Shown here: positions 20,301 through 35,300 of the stretch, piece after piece | Numbering within the stretch: the stretch's first letter is position 1 | How the letters are laid out: each line of letters begins with the position of its first letter | DNA from: Agapetus fuscipes | Taxonomy: Eukaryota > Arthropoda > Insecta > Trichoptera > Glossosomatidae | Reading direction: 5' to 3' | NCBI GenBank assembly: GCA_951799405.1 | Contig: OX637335.1 | Span: 16,868,342-16,932,341 of the forward strand | DNA length: 64,000 nucleotides | Position numbers and translations under genes: made by a program | The notes under the pieces: model-generated | Databases searched by the model: none | The model's input: the letters and a program-made list of their open reading frames with translations, nothing else | What the model was told of the DNA's origin: nothing

Positions 20301-23300
20301 CATAAAAACAACGTATCACCCGCTCGTATGGGGCTTCACACTACACACAATAGCAGAAGACTTCAACCATAAAAACTGTTCCATACACTATGCTATTTTT
20401 TGTAAAGTGTTAAATAACATCCGAGTTTTTGGAAAAAGCTGCAAGAGTTGCAGATCAAACGCGGAAGCGCAAACTTGCACGTGTTTGCATTAAATCGTGC
20501 ATGGGATATCATGGTGCTTTTCCTATTTTTATCGATGATTCTTATTGAGATTCCTGGACTAAAAAGTTGGTTTGAGGCTGACCAGCCATAAACGCAAACC
20601 GCAACGCAATGATAATATTTTTTATTTGCAACATAGATTATACATTGATCATTAAAGAAATCTCATCTCCTGAATTTCTTTGAAATGGATTTGAAACAAT
20701 TGTTCTGAATTTGTTTTTTTTCCTCGGCGGCCAAACGTCACAATTCCAGACTGGATAACTCACGTAATTATGGGTGCAGGGTTTCCTTCTGCCGCACAGC
20801 TGATATGAATGTCTGCCCCTCTCTTCACCGACAGTTCTGTTATTGTAGGTGTGATGATCCTCGGAGCCGAAGTGCCCAAAGACTCTGTGAAAAAAAGAAA
20901 ACAGGTAATTAAATTAGTGTGTAGTTTAAAAAGGTGACTCTGGATGAAATGAAAGAAATATGTAATTACAGAAATAAATGGCGATCTGTAATGTTGGCGG
21001 CTAGGGCTAGGGTTTAAAAATTAGAATTTTGTATTTGTTCTTTATGTTTGCTTTAATTAATTATTTGTTTATTTAAAAAATGTGATTTGTTGTGTTTGTT
21101 TCTTGACTTATGGGTTGGTATGCGGCTGACCACCCGTGCTGTAGAAAATGGTTCATTTTGCCAATGTCTTTTTTTGTATATGTTCATTCGAGATTTGGGT
21201 TTTTATGTTGTAGGTTCACATGCGGCATGCGCAAGCGCGAACTCATACGTGTCTGGTTGTGAGAATGCATGTAATGGGAATCCCCGATGTTACATATCTC
21301 TGCCTAAATTAGAGGTAAGCTTCAATTATATAACAAGGAAACCAAATGGCGTAGAAATTAGAAGTAAAAAGCGAAATATTTATTTTTTCATCATCATAAG
21401 CTCTGCAGCTCATTCTCTCAGTGCTTGTTTGGCTTATGCCCATCGCAGGTAATTTCATAGGAGCAATGTTTATATGTGTACTGGACCAATGTGTCTTATG
21501 AAAACTGGATACTGATTTAAAAAATATTTAAAACAACTCTCACATTATCGTGATTTACATTTTTTCTTCGCTGAGATTGAGAGGGATGTGATTCTTAAGA
21601 CAATTTCATTAAGAGCTCATTTTTCTTTTTATTTAAAAATATTTCTTTTACTACGTATCGTAGTAAGACGTTGGTGATCCCTTTGGAAAACATACCTCCA
21701 TCTTGGGACGTTCAACCCAGCTCATCTTTCTTTCTCCCTCTTTCTAATGCTGGTCAACTTCCTTATAATTCAAAGCCAGAACATCTATCTCCTGCCAGGC
21801 CCACGGCGTTCTTCAATTTTAACCTTCAATACAACTTTAAAAAGCTGGTATTTTTTTCTGACGCAGTATTAGCCTCAGATATGAAATTGTCAACACTTTG
21901 ATATTCTTCTGATATTTCCTGTCAACTCTAGTACGTCTCAGGATCTATTTAATAAATTTTACAAAAAAAAAAAAACGCACGCAATGCTATAACAATTATT
22001 TCGTAGAAACAAACGCAAAAAAAAAACACTTGGACTTTAGAGTTGTCGGGGCATTTGAATGATTTGCGCGACATGTCATTTGTCTTTGCCGAAAATTGCT
22101 TTATCTCCATTATCGCAAAACGCGGGCTGTTCACTTTGAATTAACAATTTTCAGACCTTTCAAATTTTCACAATGTCAAAAGTTCCGACGGTAAACGCCG
22201 AGAATTGATTATCAGCACGGAAATGTTTACAAAGCAACCTCCCTCCCCCAGTCACTCACCTCCCACCTCTTTCATTCGTCCCTCCCTTGTCACTCGTCCG
22301 CCTCCCTCCCGTTCACTCGTTCCCTTCCCACTCACAAACGTTTCCTACTTTTTTGAATACAAAATGCTTCAGCTACAAACGAGCCTCTCCTGTTAAAGAT
22401 TGACGAGTAGTTTTACAACTCAAAGAAATATCCACAACTCCATCAATCAGAGTTTACTGGAATGTTAAGAAACTTGAATTTTAAAATGAAATGCAGCAAG
22501 TTTGTAAACTGAGAAAAATGTGATTAAAGTTTTATAATTATCATAAGCAGAACAGATCGCATCCGCACTGAGCATATACGGAATGATGGTGAAATAAAGG
22601 ACATAGTTAGAAAGAGCAAATTCAGGTGGTGATTTTGAAAAGATCACGTCTCTAGAAGAAGTCATAGATGGACAAGATCTTAATCATAAGAAAAAAAGAA
22701 AAAATGAGACAATACACATTTCTGCATGTTCAAATTATTATTTATCATACGATTACTTTTGGTGGATCCAAACGACTTCATTGCTGAAGAAAGGATAGAA
22801 AGATAGTTCATTTTTGTTTGAAATTGAGGTCCAAAATTACTAAAACCAAGAATCAGACGTCTTCCGTTTCTAAAAAAAGTTGGTATCCAAAAAACAAGAG
22901 GGAAAATATTAAAGACTTGTACCTACGTAATAGGAGAGGTAAAAATAATGGCGAAAACCCATGCCTTTGCTTTGAAAGAGGTCTACAAAATTAAGAAGAT
23001 GAGAAAACGAATTTCTCACTTTCATTATATTTGTCAATTTTTATCTTTATCTTAAGGGGTGTTATAAAGCTAAATCTGCCATTTTTGTTTCTTACACTTT
23101 ATGGTCTTAGCAAAATAGTTACAGTAATGAAAAAAATCAAACATGTTTATTAATTTTTTATCTTAATTATAAAGCTAGAAGAAAATATACAACTTAAGAA
23201 TTGCCACCACAAAAAAATATTTTAAAAAACGCGTTTTTTTTTACATTTTTAGCTTTTTTTTCGTGTGTGCTGTATTTTGGATTTTTTTTTTGCTTTTAAA

Positions 23301-26300
23301 TTACAGAACTATACATTGTTTAGGTTCTTTACGCAATTTTTTTTTTATAATGTCAATAGTTTTTGAGTAAATATGGAAAAACTGTGTTCTTTGATTTAAT
23401 TAAAATTTAATTCATTTAATAGTTTAAGTTTTTCCATATTTACTCAAAAACTATTGACATTATAAAAAAAATGTTGAGTACGGAACCTAAACAATGTATA
23501 ATTCTGTAATTAAAAAGTAAAAAAAAAAATCCAAAATACAGCACACACGAAAAAAAAGCTAAAAATGTAAAACAAACGCGTTTTTTTAAATATTTTTTTG
23601 TGGTGGCAATTCTTAAGTTATATATTTTGTTCAAGCTTTATAATTAAGATAAAAAATTAATAAACATGCTTGATTTTTATCATTACTGTAACTATTTTTC
23701 TAAGACCATAAAGTGTAAGAAACAAAAATGGCAGATTTAGCTTTATAACACGCCTTTAGTTTTAATCCATTTTTTAAACGACGAGTGTATTCATAGAATA
23801 ATGTATATTTTGTGTTTTTTTATCAATTAATTTTGGATATAAGTACTTGCATAAATATGAAAATGTCATATTTTATCCACTTTGGGTTTTATGAACTCTG
23901 ATGTTTTGGTGTCTCACAGTCAGTGCATCACAATTTTCCTTTAAATAAATTGATAAATAACTGCTAATTTAAAAAAAATGTAACTGAAGAATGCTGGTGC
24001 TCCAAACAATGACGTCGAATCTCTAATTGGTAAATGTCATCCAAAGCAAAACGAAGCACAGCAGTTATCTAATCTTAATAGGAGAGTGCTGTCAGCGCGG
24101 CAAAAGACGGTAAGCCGATTGGTTAAAGTTCGCAAAGAGCTTCCTGAGAGGTCTCTCGGGTTTCAGGACTGTTTAAGTTCAGCTCGGACTTGTTCACGTG
24201 ATGTCTACGGCAAGATTAGTGCACTAAGTATTGGACGGCAAAATACGGTAAAATAAGAGTACTCAGTATAATATATTTGTCGGCAAACTACGGCAAAATA
24301 CGTATTTTCTTGTATTTTGATGTCAAACAAAGGTAAGCTACGAAGAGTTGTAGGCAGCTGCGTTACTGTTTGGTTTATTTGAAATTAATATCAAGATTTC
24401 AACGGATTGCGAGATAAGCTATGGTGAGCTACGCAAAGCCATAACAGATAACTACAATGTACAGGGAGTTGAGAAACGGCAAGATTAATGAGCTAAATTT
24501 ACTTTGAAGTTGGTAAAAAAATATACAAAAAAACCACGTAGCATATCTTAAGCTACGTCAAGTTACTGTAAGATTCAACAAAAGGTGAAAAGATAAGTAA
24601 ATCAAAATTTATAAGTGTAAAGTTTCTAGAAGAATACTTAATTTAAAACGGCAAATTACGTCAACTTTTATAAGTTACAGCAAGGTTATTCAAGTTACGG
24701 TAAGCTTCGGCAAAGTAAGCCAAAAAAAACTTTAAGAATACTATCACTTGTAACATAGTTACTGACGTTAAGTTACATCAATCTAGATCAAGTGACAGCA
24801 AGCTACGGCAAGCACACGTCACGTTTTCTGTAGAGTGAAAGGCCCGTGATCTGATCTCACCTTCTGTTCGCGATTGCCTACAAACAACAGGATGCAACTC
24901 GGAATTCCAAACTGCAGCATGAATTAAACATGGAGGGGAGTATTGACCGGGCAGAGGTTAGCTTGCGGACAGATGGCTGGCCCCAGCTACGTACGGCATG
25001 CTTATCAACTCTCGAACACAGTAATGAAGTTTTGTGTTTGTTGAAATGGTTTCTAACGTCTGGATCAGAGAGGTGAGCTTTGGAAATGTGTATTTGCTGA
25101 TTTTGTACAAAGTGAAATATCGGAAAGCTGTTTGTAGTTTGGTTTTACGTGAAAGACAAGTTCGATCGATAGCTCAGTTAATAAAGTGCTTGCATTCCAT
25201 GCCGAAAGCTCGGGTTTGAATCCCACCGAGAGTGTAAGACATGATTTCCCGTTTCGGTGCTTATTTCAAAACTAAAAATAACATACCGGCAAGGTTAACT
25301 CATCCTTCACAAGAAATGGGTACCAGCCCTTCGAGAGCTGGGAAACCCTCAAATCAACTGAAGTGGTTGGCGTTAGGCCGGCCCCCTTGCCTATAAAAAT
25401 ATATTCGTATAGTTTCCACACGCCACATGCGACCCCTTCGGGGAGAACGCGGCAAGAGGTTACAATATATATGTAGCTTAGTCACGCTAGTCACGCTTCA
25501 TTAAAAAGTTCAACCAATGGTTTACTTTTTCCAATGCCACTTCTAGTTTAAAGAAAGGTAGCAAATGAGAGCAAACTAACACGTGCTTGCTTGTGGGTAT
25601 GCAGGAGATATGAATCTTAAATGTTTTATAACATTTAAGATTCATTAAGGGATGCTGAAGAAGAATGTGGCGTACTTGCCATGCACCCGCTGTAGAAGCA
25701 AAACCTGAGTAATGAGCAAGAATAGAAGTAATAAAGAGGAACATGCGCCCACTTTTGTAGCTAAAATTATTATTTTATTTCTTAAATAGATCCAAATGAT
25801 CTATTTGTGACGGTTTTCATCCATCACGTCATCTCTTCAGAGGTTTTCCTGGGGGTTTTCTTCGGCTTGTGTTCCTTTAAAGAACGAGACGTGGAATCCT
25901 CCAACTCGAAAGCTAAAACTCTAGTATGAATAAAAGTTAAACAGAGAAGCATGTACCCTCTAGAGTAGCTACAACCCAAGACTCGAATAAAAGTGATAGA
26001 GAAAAAAACCGTCATTATTACTGCATACCAAATCCTCGTCTACAAAAAGCAACCCACTTACCGATGACTTCTAGTTTGACTGGTGCACTTCGTCTCCTCT
26101 CTCCTGTTAGGGTGTTTTCCGTAGAGCACGCAAAGCGCGCGTGCCCGTTCTCAGCACGCACGCCACGCACGTGCAGCGAGTTTCCAGACACCACGTATCG
26201 ACCACCTGGAACAAATAAAACACAATGATGAGCACCAATGGAGTAAGAAGAGGAGACAATTCTGAAAGCACAATGTAGATAGTGATAACTACACCGATCT

Positions 26301-29300
26301 GTACGGTGAGGTCAAAAAACAGACCACCAAAGCTGCTGCAATAAAATGATGTCTGAGTAGTCTCATAATTATAGAAGTGCGCAACTTTAAAACCTGTGTG
26401 AGATCATTCATGAGATGCAGATTCGAGACAAGAACATACACTTCACGAACCAAGAGTTCGCGTGGAGTCTACTAAGAAAAATTAAGATAAAAACACTTCA
26501 CGCTATAATCTGCATTCCCATAAGCAGACACGTATAAGTTTGCGCTTACACATATCGCATTTCAACTTACAACATAAAAACCCAATCTCAAATAAATTTA
26601 AGCAATGCAACTCTTGCCGACCTTCCCTAACACAGAAGTGGCTTTGGCAAATTGAATCGTTTTTTGACAGTATGTGTGGTCAGGCTCATACCAACAATGA
26701 GTCAAGGAACACAAACGATTAATTACATTTAACTTTATAAAACTAACACTCACTAAGTAAAAACATCTGAGATAAAAATGCGCCACGCCATTGCTGGAAA
26801 AACACTGAGAGACGGATTATGGAACTTAGAAATCAGTGACTTGTGCAACATTGAGAACATTGTCAGGTGGAGAAGGAAGTTGCGCAAACCCATTCTCATA
26901 CCCGTTCCGTTTGTACACTTACATCCAGGGAAGCGTATTACAGAACTCTCATGCAATGCTATATTTTTTTAGCGGAGGAAGGCCTTCCCAATGGTTGTGA
27001 CTCGACCTAGCAGTGATTCAAGATCTACCTGTTTGTCCACTAGAGAAAAATGGAAAAATCTGAAATTATTGACTCGATGCAACTGCATTGGGATGTGCTC
27101 CTTGTTGTTTCATTCTAATCACAAAGAATTTGAAGTTGGAGTCCTCATTTGACCGGATGGATATCCAGTCACGGGTTCACGAATATACGAGTAGTGTTGG
27201 AGGGACCATGTAGACCGCGTGATTGGAAGTAGATTAACTCGAATCGTAGCACACAAAATACCAGACGGTTAGCCATCCATAAAATGGAAGAACAGATGAA
27301 TAAACCTTGCCGGTATTTTTATTTTGGGTATTAAAATACACACTGAAACGTAGCATAATTGACATCCTATTTGGGAATCAAACGCTAGCCTGTCTCATGA
27401 AATTGCAAACATTCTAACAACTGTGTTATCGTTTTTTTTTTATCAAAATAGTGTGAGGTTAAAATTACAGTCATGACAAAATCTATTCACAGTACTTCAG
27501 TCCTAAGTGTTTCTTGGAAAATAAATACGGTAGATAATATTATAAAATATATATTGCGCTAGTAGCACTTAGCCGCTTAGCAGAGCTTATGAAGAGCCTT
27601 TGGCTTATCCGGACTAAAGGTGGATGTTACTTAAGTCTCACGTGTACGTGATGAAAAATAAGCTTTTGCGTCATAGTGTTGATTCTGAATAACATTTTTT
27701 GTATATATTTCGATGATGTCAAAGAAAATTGAAAGAATAAAAAAAAATACAATTTGTTGTTGAGTTATAACCCTAGCAGAGGCTACACTTTTATAAAGGC
27801 TGAAAGTGCATACATGCTATAAATTTTATTGAATTATGTTTTAAAATCGACTCGTTTCAAGATTTCAGTATTGTTATTTGTGATTGAATAGTTTGAATCA
27901 AAAACGGATTTAACGAACCGTGTTGAAGAAAATAACGGATTTCTTAATATTTCGTCCTAGTCGTATCTGACGTCATCAGGAGACGTAGGTTTTTCTTCTG
28001 ACAAGGAAGACAAAAAAGTACGAACTAATTGACAGAAATAGTTGTTCTTACTACAGATTTCCATGACTTTTCTTCGGTATTAAGCTGACCTCCCATGCTG
28101 TACAACTTGTTTTCAGGGAAAGGAAACAGGACTACTGTTACTAATTTATGTTCAGGTGAGGTTTATTTTGTATGCACATATGCAGTATGAGCTGCTCAGT
28201 GGTGTGCATTAAATATGAACCTTGAATGTAAACGTACCGTTACAACTTAGATTCTAGATTATAGATCTATAATTCACGCATTTTTGTTCTTGAACAATGT
28301 AACATAACTTTTTCGAGATTATCAAAAAAAAAATACCGTTTTTAAAGGCTATGGATATTCAGCATGCCTATTGCAAACAGCTTATGATCGCTACTGTTTG
28401 AATTACTACACGAGCTATTCCATCATCGTAAAACTTCAATAAAAAAAGACGGAAATGGGAAACAAAAGACCCGTCGCTGTCAATTTCTCTGCAATATGTT
28501 GGAAAATTTATGCTCTATTGAAATATTGGTGCACGCCTGAACAAAAAGCGAGGTAGTTACTTGGTCATAAATAATTCACGCATTTTGTACAGTTTTGTTA
28601 ACAAATGAAACATTAAACTACGTATAGACATACTAGTGTGTATTTACATTATATTTTTTGCATCGGCTTGCATAAAATTTGTTGTTTAAAAAATATGGAA
28701 TCGGGAAATTTACATTTTTCCAGTTAAAAAAATATGTGGTATATTTTTGCTGTTAATGTTTATTTTGTAACTGTTTTTATTGTTAACTTTCAATGAAAAT
28801 AAATCACTCGATTTTGTAATTATTTGTTCTGTGCAAGGAAACAATTTGAAATGATTATTTTTAATTATTTAAAAATGAAGGGTAACAAAGCCTCTACACC
28901 TCTGTGGCACTACAACAAGTGTCATAGACCCCTAGAGTCTCTAGAATCTTGGAAGTCTCCCGCACAGGATTTATTAAAAAAAAAAAACAAAAAACCGAAT
29001 GCCTCTACGACTTAAATTAAAATTAAATTTAATTCATAAGTTTATAATGTGTTTTGAAGTGTAAAAATAAGCATTTTTTACCAAAATCATTAAACACGTC
29101 AGTCTGCTTTTTTTCGTTTTTGGATATCGTGAAAAATTTCCACATACTTTTTTTTGTGTAGAATTGCTACGTTTTCCTTATGAATATTCCAAAAATATTT
29201 TTTTTCGTAGAGGAAATTTCACATGAACAATGTTTGTATGTGTACCTACTGGTGTCTCATGAAAATTGATTTAAATTATATTTAAAACAACTCTCACATT

Positions 29301-32300
29301 ATCCTGTTTTACGTTTGTTTCTTAGCTCGGATTGTGTTTAATGTGATTTTTAAGACCATTTCTTTGAAATGTCATCTTTAAATCAAATGATAGATAAGCC
29401 AACAAAGCACTGGAGGAACTTAATATTGAGGCTCGGTTTCTTTTGAAAAAAACAAAAAAAGTGTGAACTCACGGATTTCTGCTTGTGGGCGTGCATTAAA
29501 TACGATTATTAATTGTAAAAATGTGGGTATCTTTGCTCCTTTGTTCTAGCCTCGTTGAGCTTCTTGTCTAAATGCTAAGTAAAAGGCTAACGCGAGAATT
29601 CGTTACACTCCCCACATGCCACTTTAGGGGTTTGGGTTCCGTAGAGTTTATGTGGCGCTCTCACATCAAAACCCTTGTCTCTGCCCAAAGCCCCAGAGGC
29701 ATCAGAAACAGTACCTCTATTCTGGGCACGCTGCTGGTGTGCCTAACAAAGGCATTTACACGCATCGAGACTGAATGCCCTGCCCCACGTGGAGATGAAA
29801 TGCCTTACCACGTATCGTCCCCTTATATCGTGCTTGTTTGTTTTATCTCCATCAGAGGTAAATTCACTAGAGCAATGTTTGTATGTGTCCTATGAAAACT
29901 GTAAATTCATATTAAAATATGTAAAACAACTCACACATTTTCGTGTTTTACGTTTTTTTCTTAACCCAAATTATAAATTTCAATGCTTTATCTTTGCTTC
30001 TTAAAGTATTGATTGTATTGTATTTAGAAGCAATGCCTACCCAAGGGATATACAACGGACACAAAGTGAGAATCCTGCATATAAGTTACAAAAATAAGAA
30101 AAAAAACATTGGTTTTGTTACTCTAGAAATGTAAATTCACCTGTTTTTGAAACAGTTCTTCTAAGTACACAGTATTTACAAGGAAAATTACATACACCGA
30201 TGTAAGTGGTTTCGCATTTGGTACATAAGTATTTTATTTATTTGCATGGGGCCATTGGAGTACTTTTATTCTCCTATTAGAAATGTTTTCTATGCGTGTA
30301 CTAAGTACTTATATTTTACAATGTGGAGGGCTTTTCACAATCCTCCATTTGCTAAAAACGTTCATGATAACGACTGTAATTCTACTTACTCCCACACATT
30401 TGAGCTTTTTGGTCCGTACAGACCGACATAATACACAATGTAACAATTCATTTATATTTTTTGAGAAGAACTATACATTGTGAGGATTAATTTTTAATTA
30501 ATAATATAAAATTAAAGTACAAAGTTTTTTTTCACGAGTTGATTTATTTCCTCCAGCGCTTTTTTGTGTTATTACATTATAAAGAAACCAACTGTCGTTC
30601 TCTGTTGCAGTATTATTATTATTATTGTAAATTTGTCAAACGACTGTAATTCTAACCTAAACGTAACAATCTCTCCAGCATCAATATAAGGACTGCTATA
30701 CAGTTGAAAATTACAAAATATAAAGGCATGAACCAGTTCTAATGGAATGGTGGCTATAGGGTACAGGCACAATATTCACTTTGAAGTGTGAAGCGTAAAG
30801 TTATTATTTTTCTGTCCGGGACTCGAGAGTGAAGGAGAAATATTTACAAACTCCATTACGTAATGAAAATTTGTACAGCGGCGTCTTGCGAGAAATCACG
30901 AAGCGAAAACAATCGCTTTTTCTTTTCGGCGTCATAAAAGCAGCAACGGCTTATCTTGTTTTTTTCCATGAATATGTTGAGACGGGGAGCGATAAGGTTA
31001 TCTCTCTTGCAAAAATGTAAACGTTAAAAATTTCATCCAGCCGAGATGCTTTTGTGTAATTTTATCTTTGGTTCAGAAGACAACAAAAAAACAAACAAAA
31101 CGGAAGCTTTGGAAAAAAGTAGATAGATCGTGACCCCAGTGATTTTTTTGGCTTATCTGCCATTTGATTCAAAGATAACTTTTAAATAAATCGTATTAAG
31201 ACTAACATTCTACACAATTTGAGCTAAGAAAAAAACGTCTTATGTGATAAGGTGAGAGCTGTTTTAAATATATTTTTAAATAAATTTCCAGTTTTCATAA
31301 AACATGTTGGCCCAGTAGACATCCAAACATTGCTCATGTGAAATTACGTCTGATAGACATAAGACAAACAAGCACTCAAGGGACGAGATGGTAGCAACGA
31401 GGTAAATTCTTAACTATAGATTTAAAAATAGGCATCAAAGGTTTTACAATTAATAAGTAGTGATGCTGTAAACACTCTTGGGTAACTTTGTCAATGCCTC
31501 TCCGATTTTAGGTAAGGCAGGAGTTGTAAATTTTATGTTCATGTGAGGTCTGGTTTATAATGCATGTAGGTACAAATGCAGCATTTGTAAGCACGAGTTG
31601 ACATGTGTCTACTTGTGGGCATGTATTAAATATATGATCCTTACTTATATATATTACCTTATTTCCTTGACTTATAGGTTGGTATGAGGTTTACCACCCA
31701 TACTGTAAAAAATGGTTCACTTTGCCAATGTCACCCTTGTTTCAGGGAATGTCGGCAAGAGTTGCAGGGCTTATGTTCATTTGAGGTTTGGATTTTATTT
31801 GTAAGTACACAATCAGCATTTGTAAGCGCGAACTACACGTGTTTGTTTGTGAGCATACATCTGAGAGTTTTGAATGAATATATCCTTGCAACTTAGATTA
31901 TAGATTATAGATCCTTAAATATCAATGTATATTTTTGCAACTTTCGCGCTTTCGGTTTTATCTCAGCATTATCAAGAGCTGTGTTCTTGTGATAATGGTG
32001 TGATAACACCAAAAGAGTTCGAGGAAATAAATCAATTCGTCAAGAAAAAACATGTTTAAGTTTTATTTTTGCATAAAGTATTTTTAAAGTTTTCTTCATA
32101 TTTTTCTGTTGGATTGTGGTGATAGTTAGATGAAGTCAATCTATTGAAAAGTCAATCTATACCTAAATAGACTCGTGAAGAAAATCTTTGTGTTTTAATA
32201 ATTTAACATTATAAATTTAAAATGAATCTTCACAATGCCAATACACAAACCCTGAAACTTTTAGTAATATATATACTCGTGTTGTTATGCTATTCGGGTT

Positions 32301-35300
32301 CAGATATTTTGCAAATTAAAAACCGTTCTTCTTTTAGAGTATTTATTTCACACATTGTTTTATTTTTATACAGTTATATTTATTTTTTACAATTCACATT
32401 TATTTATTCTACACATGGTTTAGATTCACTTATACTGTATTTTGTGTTTAGAAGTAGAGTGTCGTATGATGACTGAGCTCCTGCAAGCCGTTTGTGGCTT
32501 TTTACACTCCAGCGATAGAAGTTGCTAGAGGTCAATTTTGTTGGAACCTGCTCAAACGGTCTTCCAAAAGCTTCGAGTACATAATAATTATGATGATTTC
32601 TGGTTACGTTCTTAAAATATCTCTTTACCTTAGGTACTAATAATAATTAACCCTACTTATATACAACTCCCATCAGCTACAAATGATATATCTACCTACC
32701 TAAATATTATATGCATTTGCAATTTACATAACAATACATATATTTAAAAAAGTGATATATGTTAATATAACTCGTTGCAGAAAATTTGCAACAAGTTTGT
32801 GTAATCACTTTATCAGAGAAATGTACCGGGACTAAAAATTTCAAAGTATCGTGTGTAAAAAGTTTGCTAGTTAGTTACAGTCTCAAAGAGCGCAGTCGGT
32901 TTTTATTTTCATAAAAATATTTTCTTGAGATCTTTGTTGAAAAGTTACATATTTATAAAATCTTTTATCTAAATTGCATACCCTGCAGATGCAACAGTAG
33001 ATATATATTTCTTAGTAAAATCAAACGGTTTTTTTCATTACTCTTTGGTTAACTCAAAAATCTGATTTGCATCTGTTTTTTTAATAGAAAAACTGTTCGA
33101 GAATCGACTTGAAAATTTTAACCATTTTATGAATTATTGGGAAAAAAGTGCTAAAATAAATTAAAATATCTAAACAATCAGGTAAACAACACATGAAACA
33201 AAAAACATTGTTAATATACACGTTTAAATAAGGTTTATTCCACAATTTTCAATGAAAAGATATAAGAAAATTTATGCCTTAAATGTGAAAGAAAAATAAT
33301 GGTATAAATTTAAGAATGTCTGTTTTCCCATCTAGAATCGGTAAAATTTTACAAAGCGTTTATGGTTCAACTTTTAGACGCGATGTTCAAATGAAAAGAT
33401 ACAAAAGTTTTGACGTGATTTCGCGGAAAGTATGTATGTATGTATTTTTATGCCGAGGAAAAAATATGCGAGCATGGGAAAATTCCCAAAATATCTTGCA
33501 TACGTTTTTTTACCGCCAGAAAAACGTTGAATTTTTAAAACGACGCAGGTAAAAACACGTAACAAAACTTTTTGAATGGACCCGTGACATTTAAAAAACC
33601 GCTAGATGATTGCCATGTTGGAGTTTTGATAATTTTTTTTTTCAAAAATCCTTAAATCTATTAAAAAAATGTTTTCCTGGACCAATAGGTTGGTATGCGG
33701 GCTGACCACCCATGCTGTAAAAAATGGTTCACTTTGCCATTGTCACCCCGGTTTCAAAGAAAGGCGGCAGGAGGCGGAAAGTGTATGTTCATGTGAGGCT
33801 TAGTTTAATTTGTATGTACACATGCATGTGTAAGCGAGAAGTGACATGTGCAATGCAAAAAAAAATAAAAAATGTGCATCTAATCTAATCTAAGTTGCAA
33901 AGATATGTTACATTGGAGATTCACATTACATGCATTCTCACAACCAGACATGTACAAGTTCGCGCTTGCACATGCCTCATATGAACCTACAACATAAAAG
34001 CCAAATCTCAAATGGACATACACCCTGCAAATCTTGCCGTCCTTCCCTGAAACAGGGGTGACATTGGAAAAGTGAACCATTTTTACAGTTTGGGTGGTCA
34101 GCCGCATACCAACCTATAAATCAAGGAACATACACGACAAATTACATTTTTTTAAATCAATAAATAATAATATAGAGAAAATTTTAAAATAAATGTTTTT
34201 TTGTGCTCCGTCGGGAATCCTTTAGTTTACGAGCCCCCAGCGTTAACCACTAGACCATACACAGGTTATACATATGTACTATAACCAAAAAAACCTTTTT
34301 ACACTTTTTCCCCACTTTTAATAGACTCATGAGTAGCGATGAAAAAAGTAAGCCAACGACGATACCATGTTGAAAGCACCGGTTCTCATCAGATCACCGA
34401 AGTTAAGCAACATTGGGCGCGGATGCTACTTGAATGGGTGACCGCTTGTACCGGTCCGTAGTCCAGTGGCAGCACTTCGGACTTGCAAATGGAAGATTGT
34501 GGATTCGAATCCCGGTGGAGCACAAAATATACCATTTATATTTCCAAATGTGCTCTTCGCTGGGTTGAAAATTCATGAACCTTTACCAGAGACCGGTCAC
34601 TGAAAGGTCCATCTAACCTTACAACAACTGGGTCTTGCTTGAGAATTGGCGCTTTCTACAGCGACGACCAAGCTCGCAGAGGGCTCTTGAGGGGTGATAC
34701 ACACAAAAACAGCGCTCACCAAATAAATCATAATATTATTATTATAACCTTTGTTGTAGAAGAAGACAAAATGAAACTACCCTAATGTATCGTAGCGCAC
34801 TAAAACGTTCCATCCCTTCCCCACTTTGTGCGAGTACCAGACTGCGAGATGACCTTTCATCATAATTTTCAGCCCTAAAAATCAAATCCTTCCGGCCCGT
34901 CTTAGGTATACGACAAACTTTAAGTGGGTGCGAGCCGTAAACGCCTTTACTAACCCGTGCTGTAGGGGCGCTTTTTCCAGGCGGTCATTTTTATATTATC
35001 GCTCGAGCGACCCAACCCGGCTAAAAAGGTTTATTCTGCCCACTTTTACGAGTAGGTACTGCTACATCGTATCTTTACTAGTGTTATTATAGGCTACGTG
35101 TACTTTTATATCTTTGATGGTTCAGAAATCGCTTATACATAATAATCTATTATCTAAGTTGTAAAGATATGTTGACATTTAAAATTCATATTAAATGCAT
35201 GATATACACCCATAAACAGACACGTGTAAGTTCACATGTACAAATGCTGCATATGTACTTACAAATTAAAATCCAAACCTTAAATGAACATGAACCCTGT

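Noticed and set aside
24000..24840. Row of real splice donors in the GGTAAG-like words
   Set aside because: They lie on the plus strand, opposite to the Dscam-like gene, and no exon-like sequence accompanies them.
31684..31896. Repeated small protein MRLTTHTVKNGSLCQCHP type
   Set aside because: Translation of family C (also at 21087, 35452, 37049, 33880). Frames are not maintained between copies.
34352..34446. 5S rRNA gene
   Set aside because: Lacks the 3' end and terminator and is fused to a tRNA-like SINE head; part of a SINE, not a functional gene.
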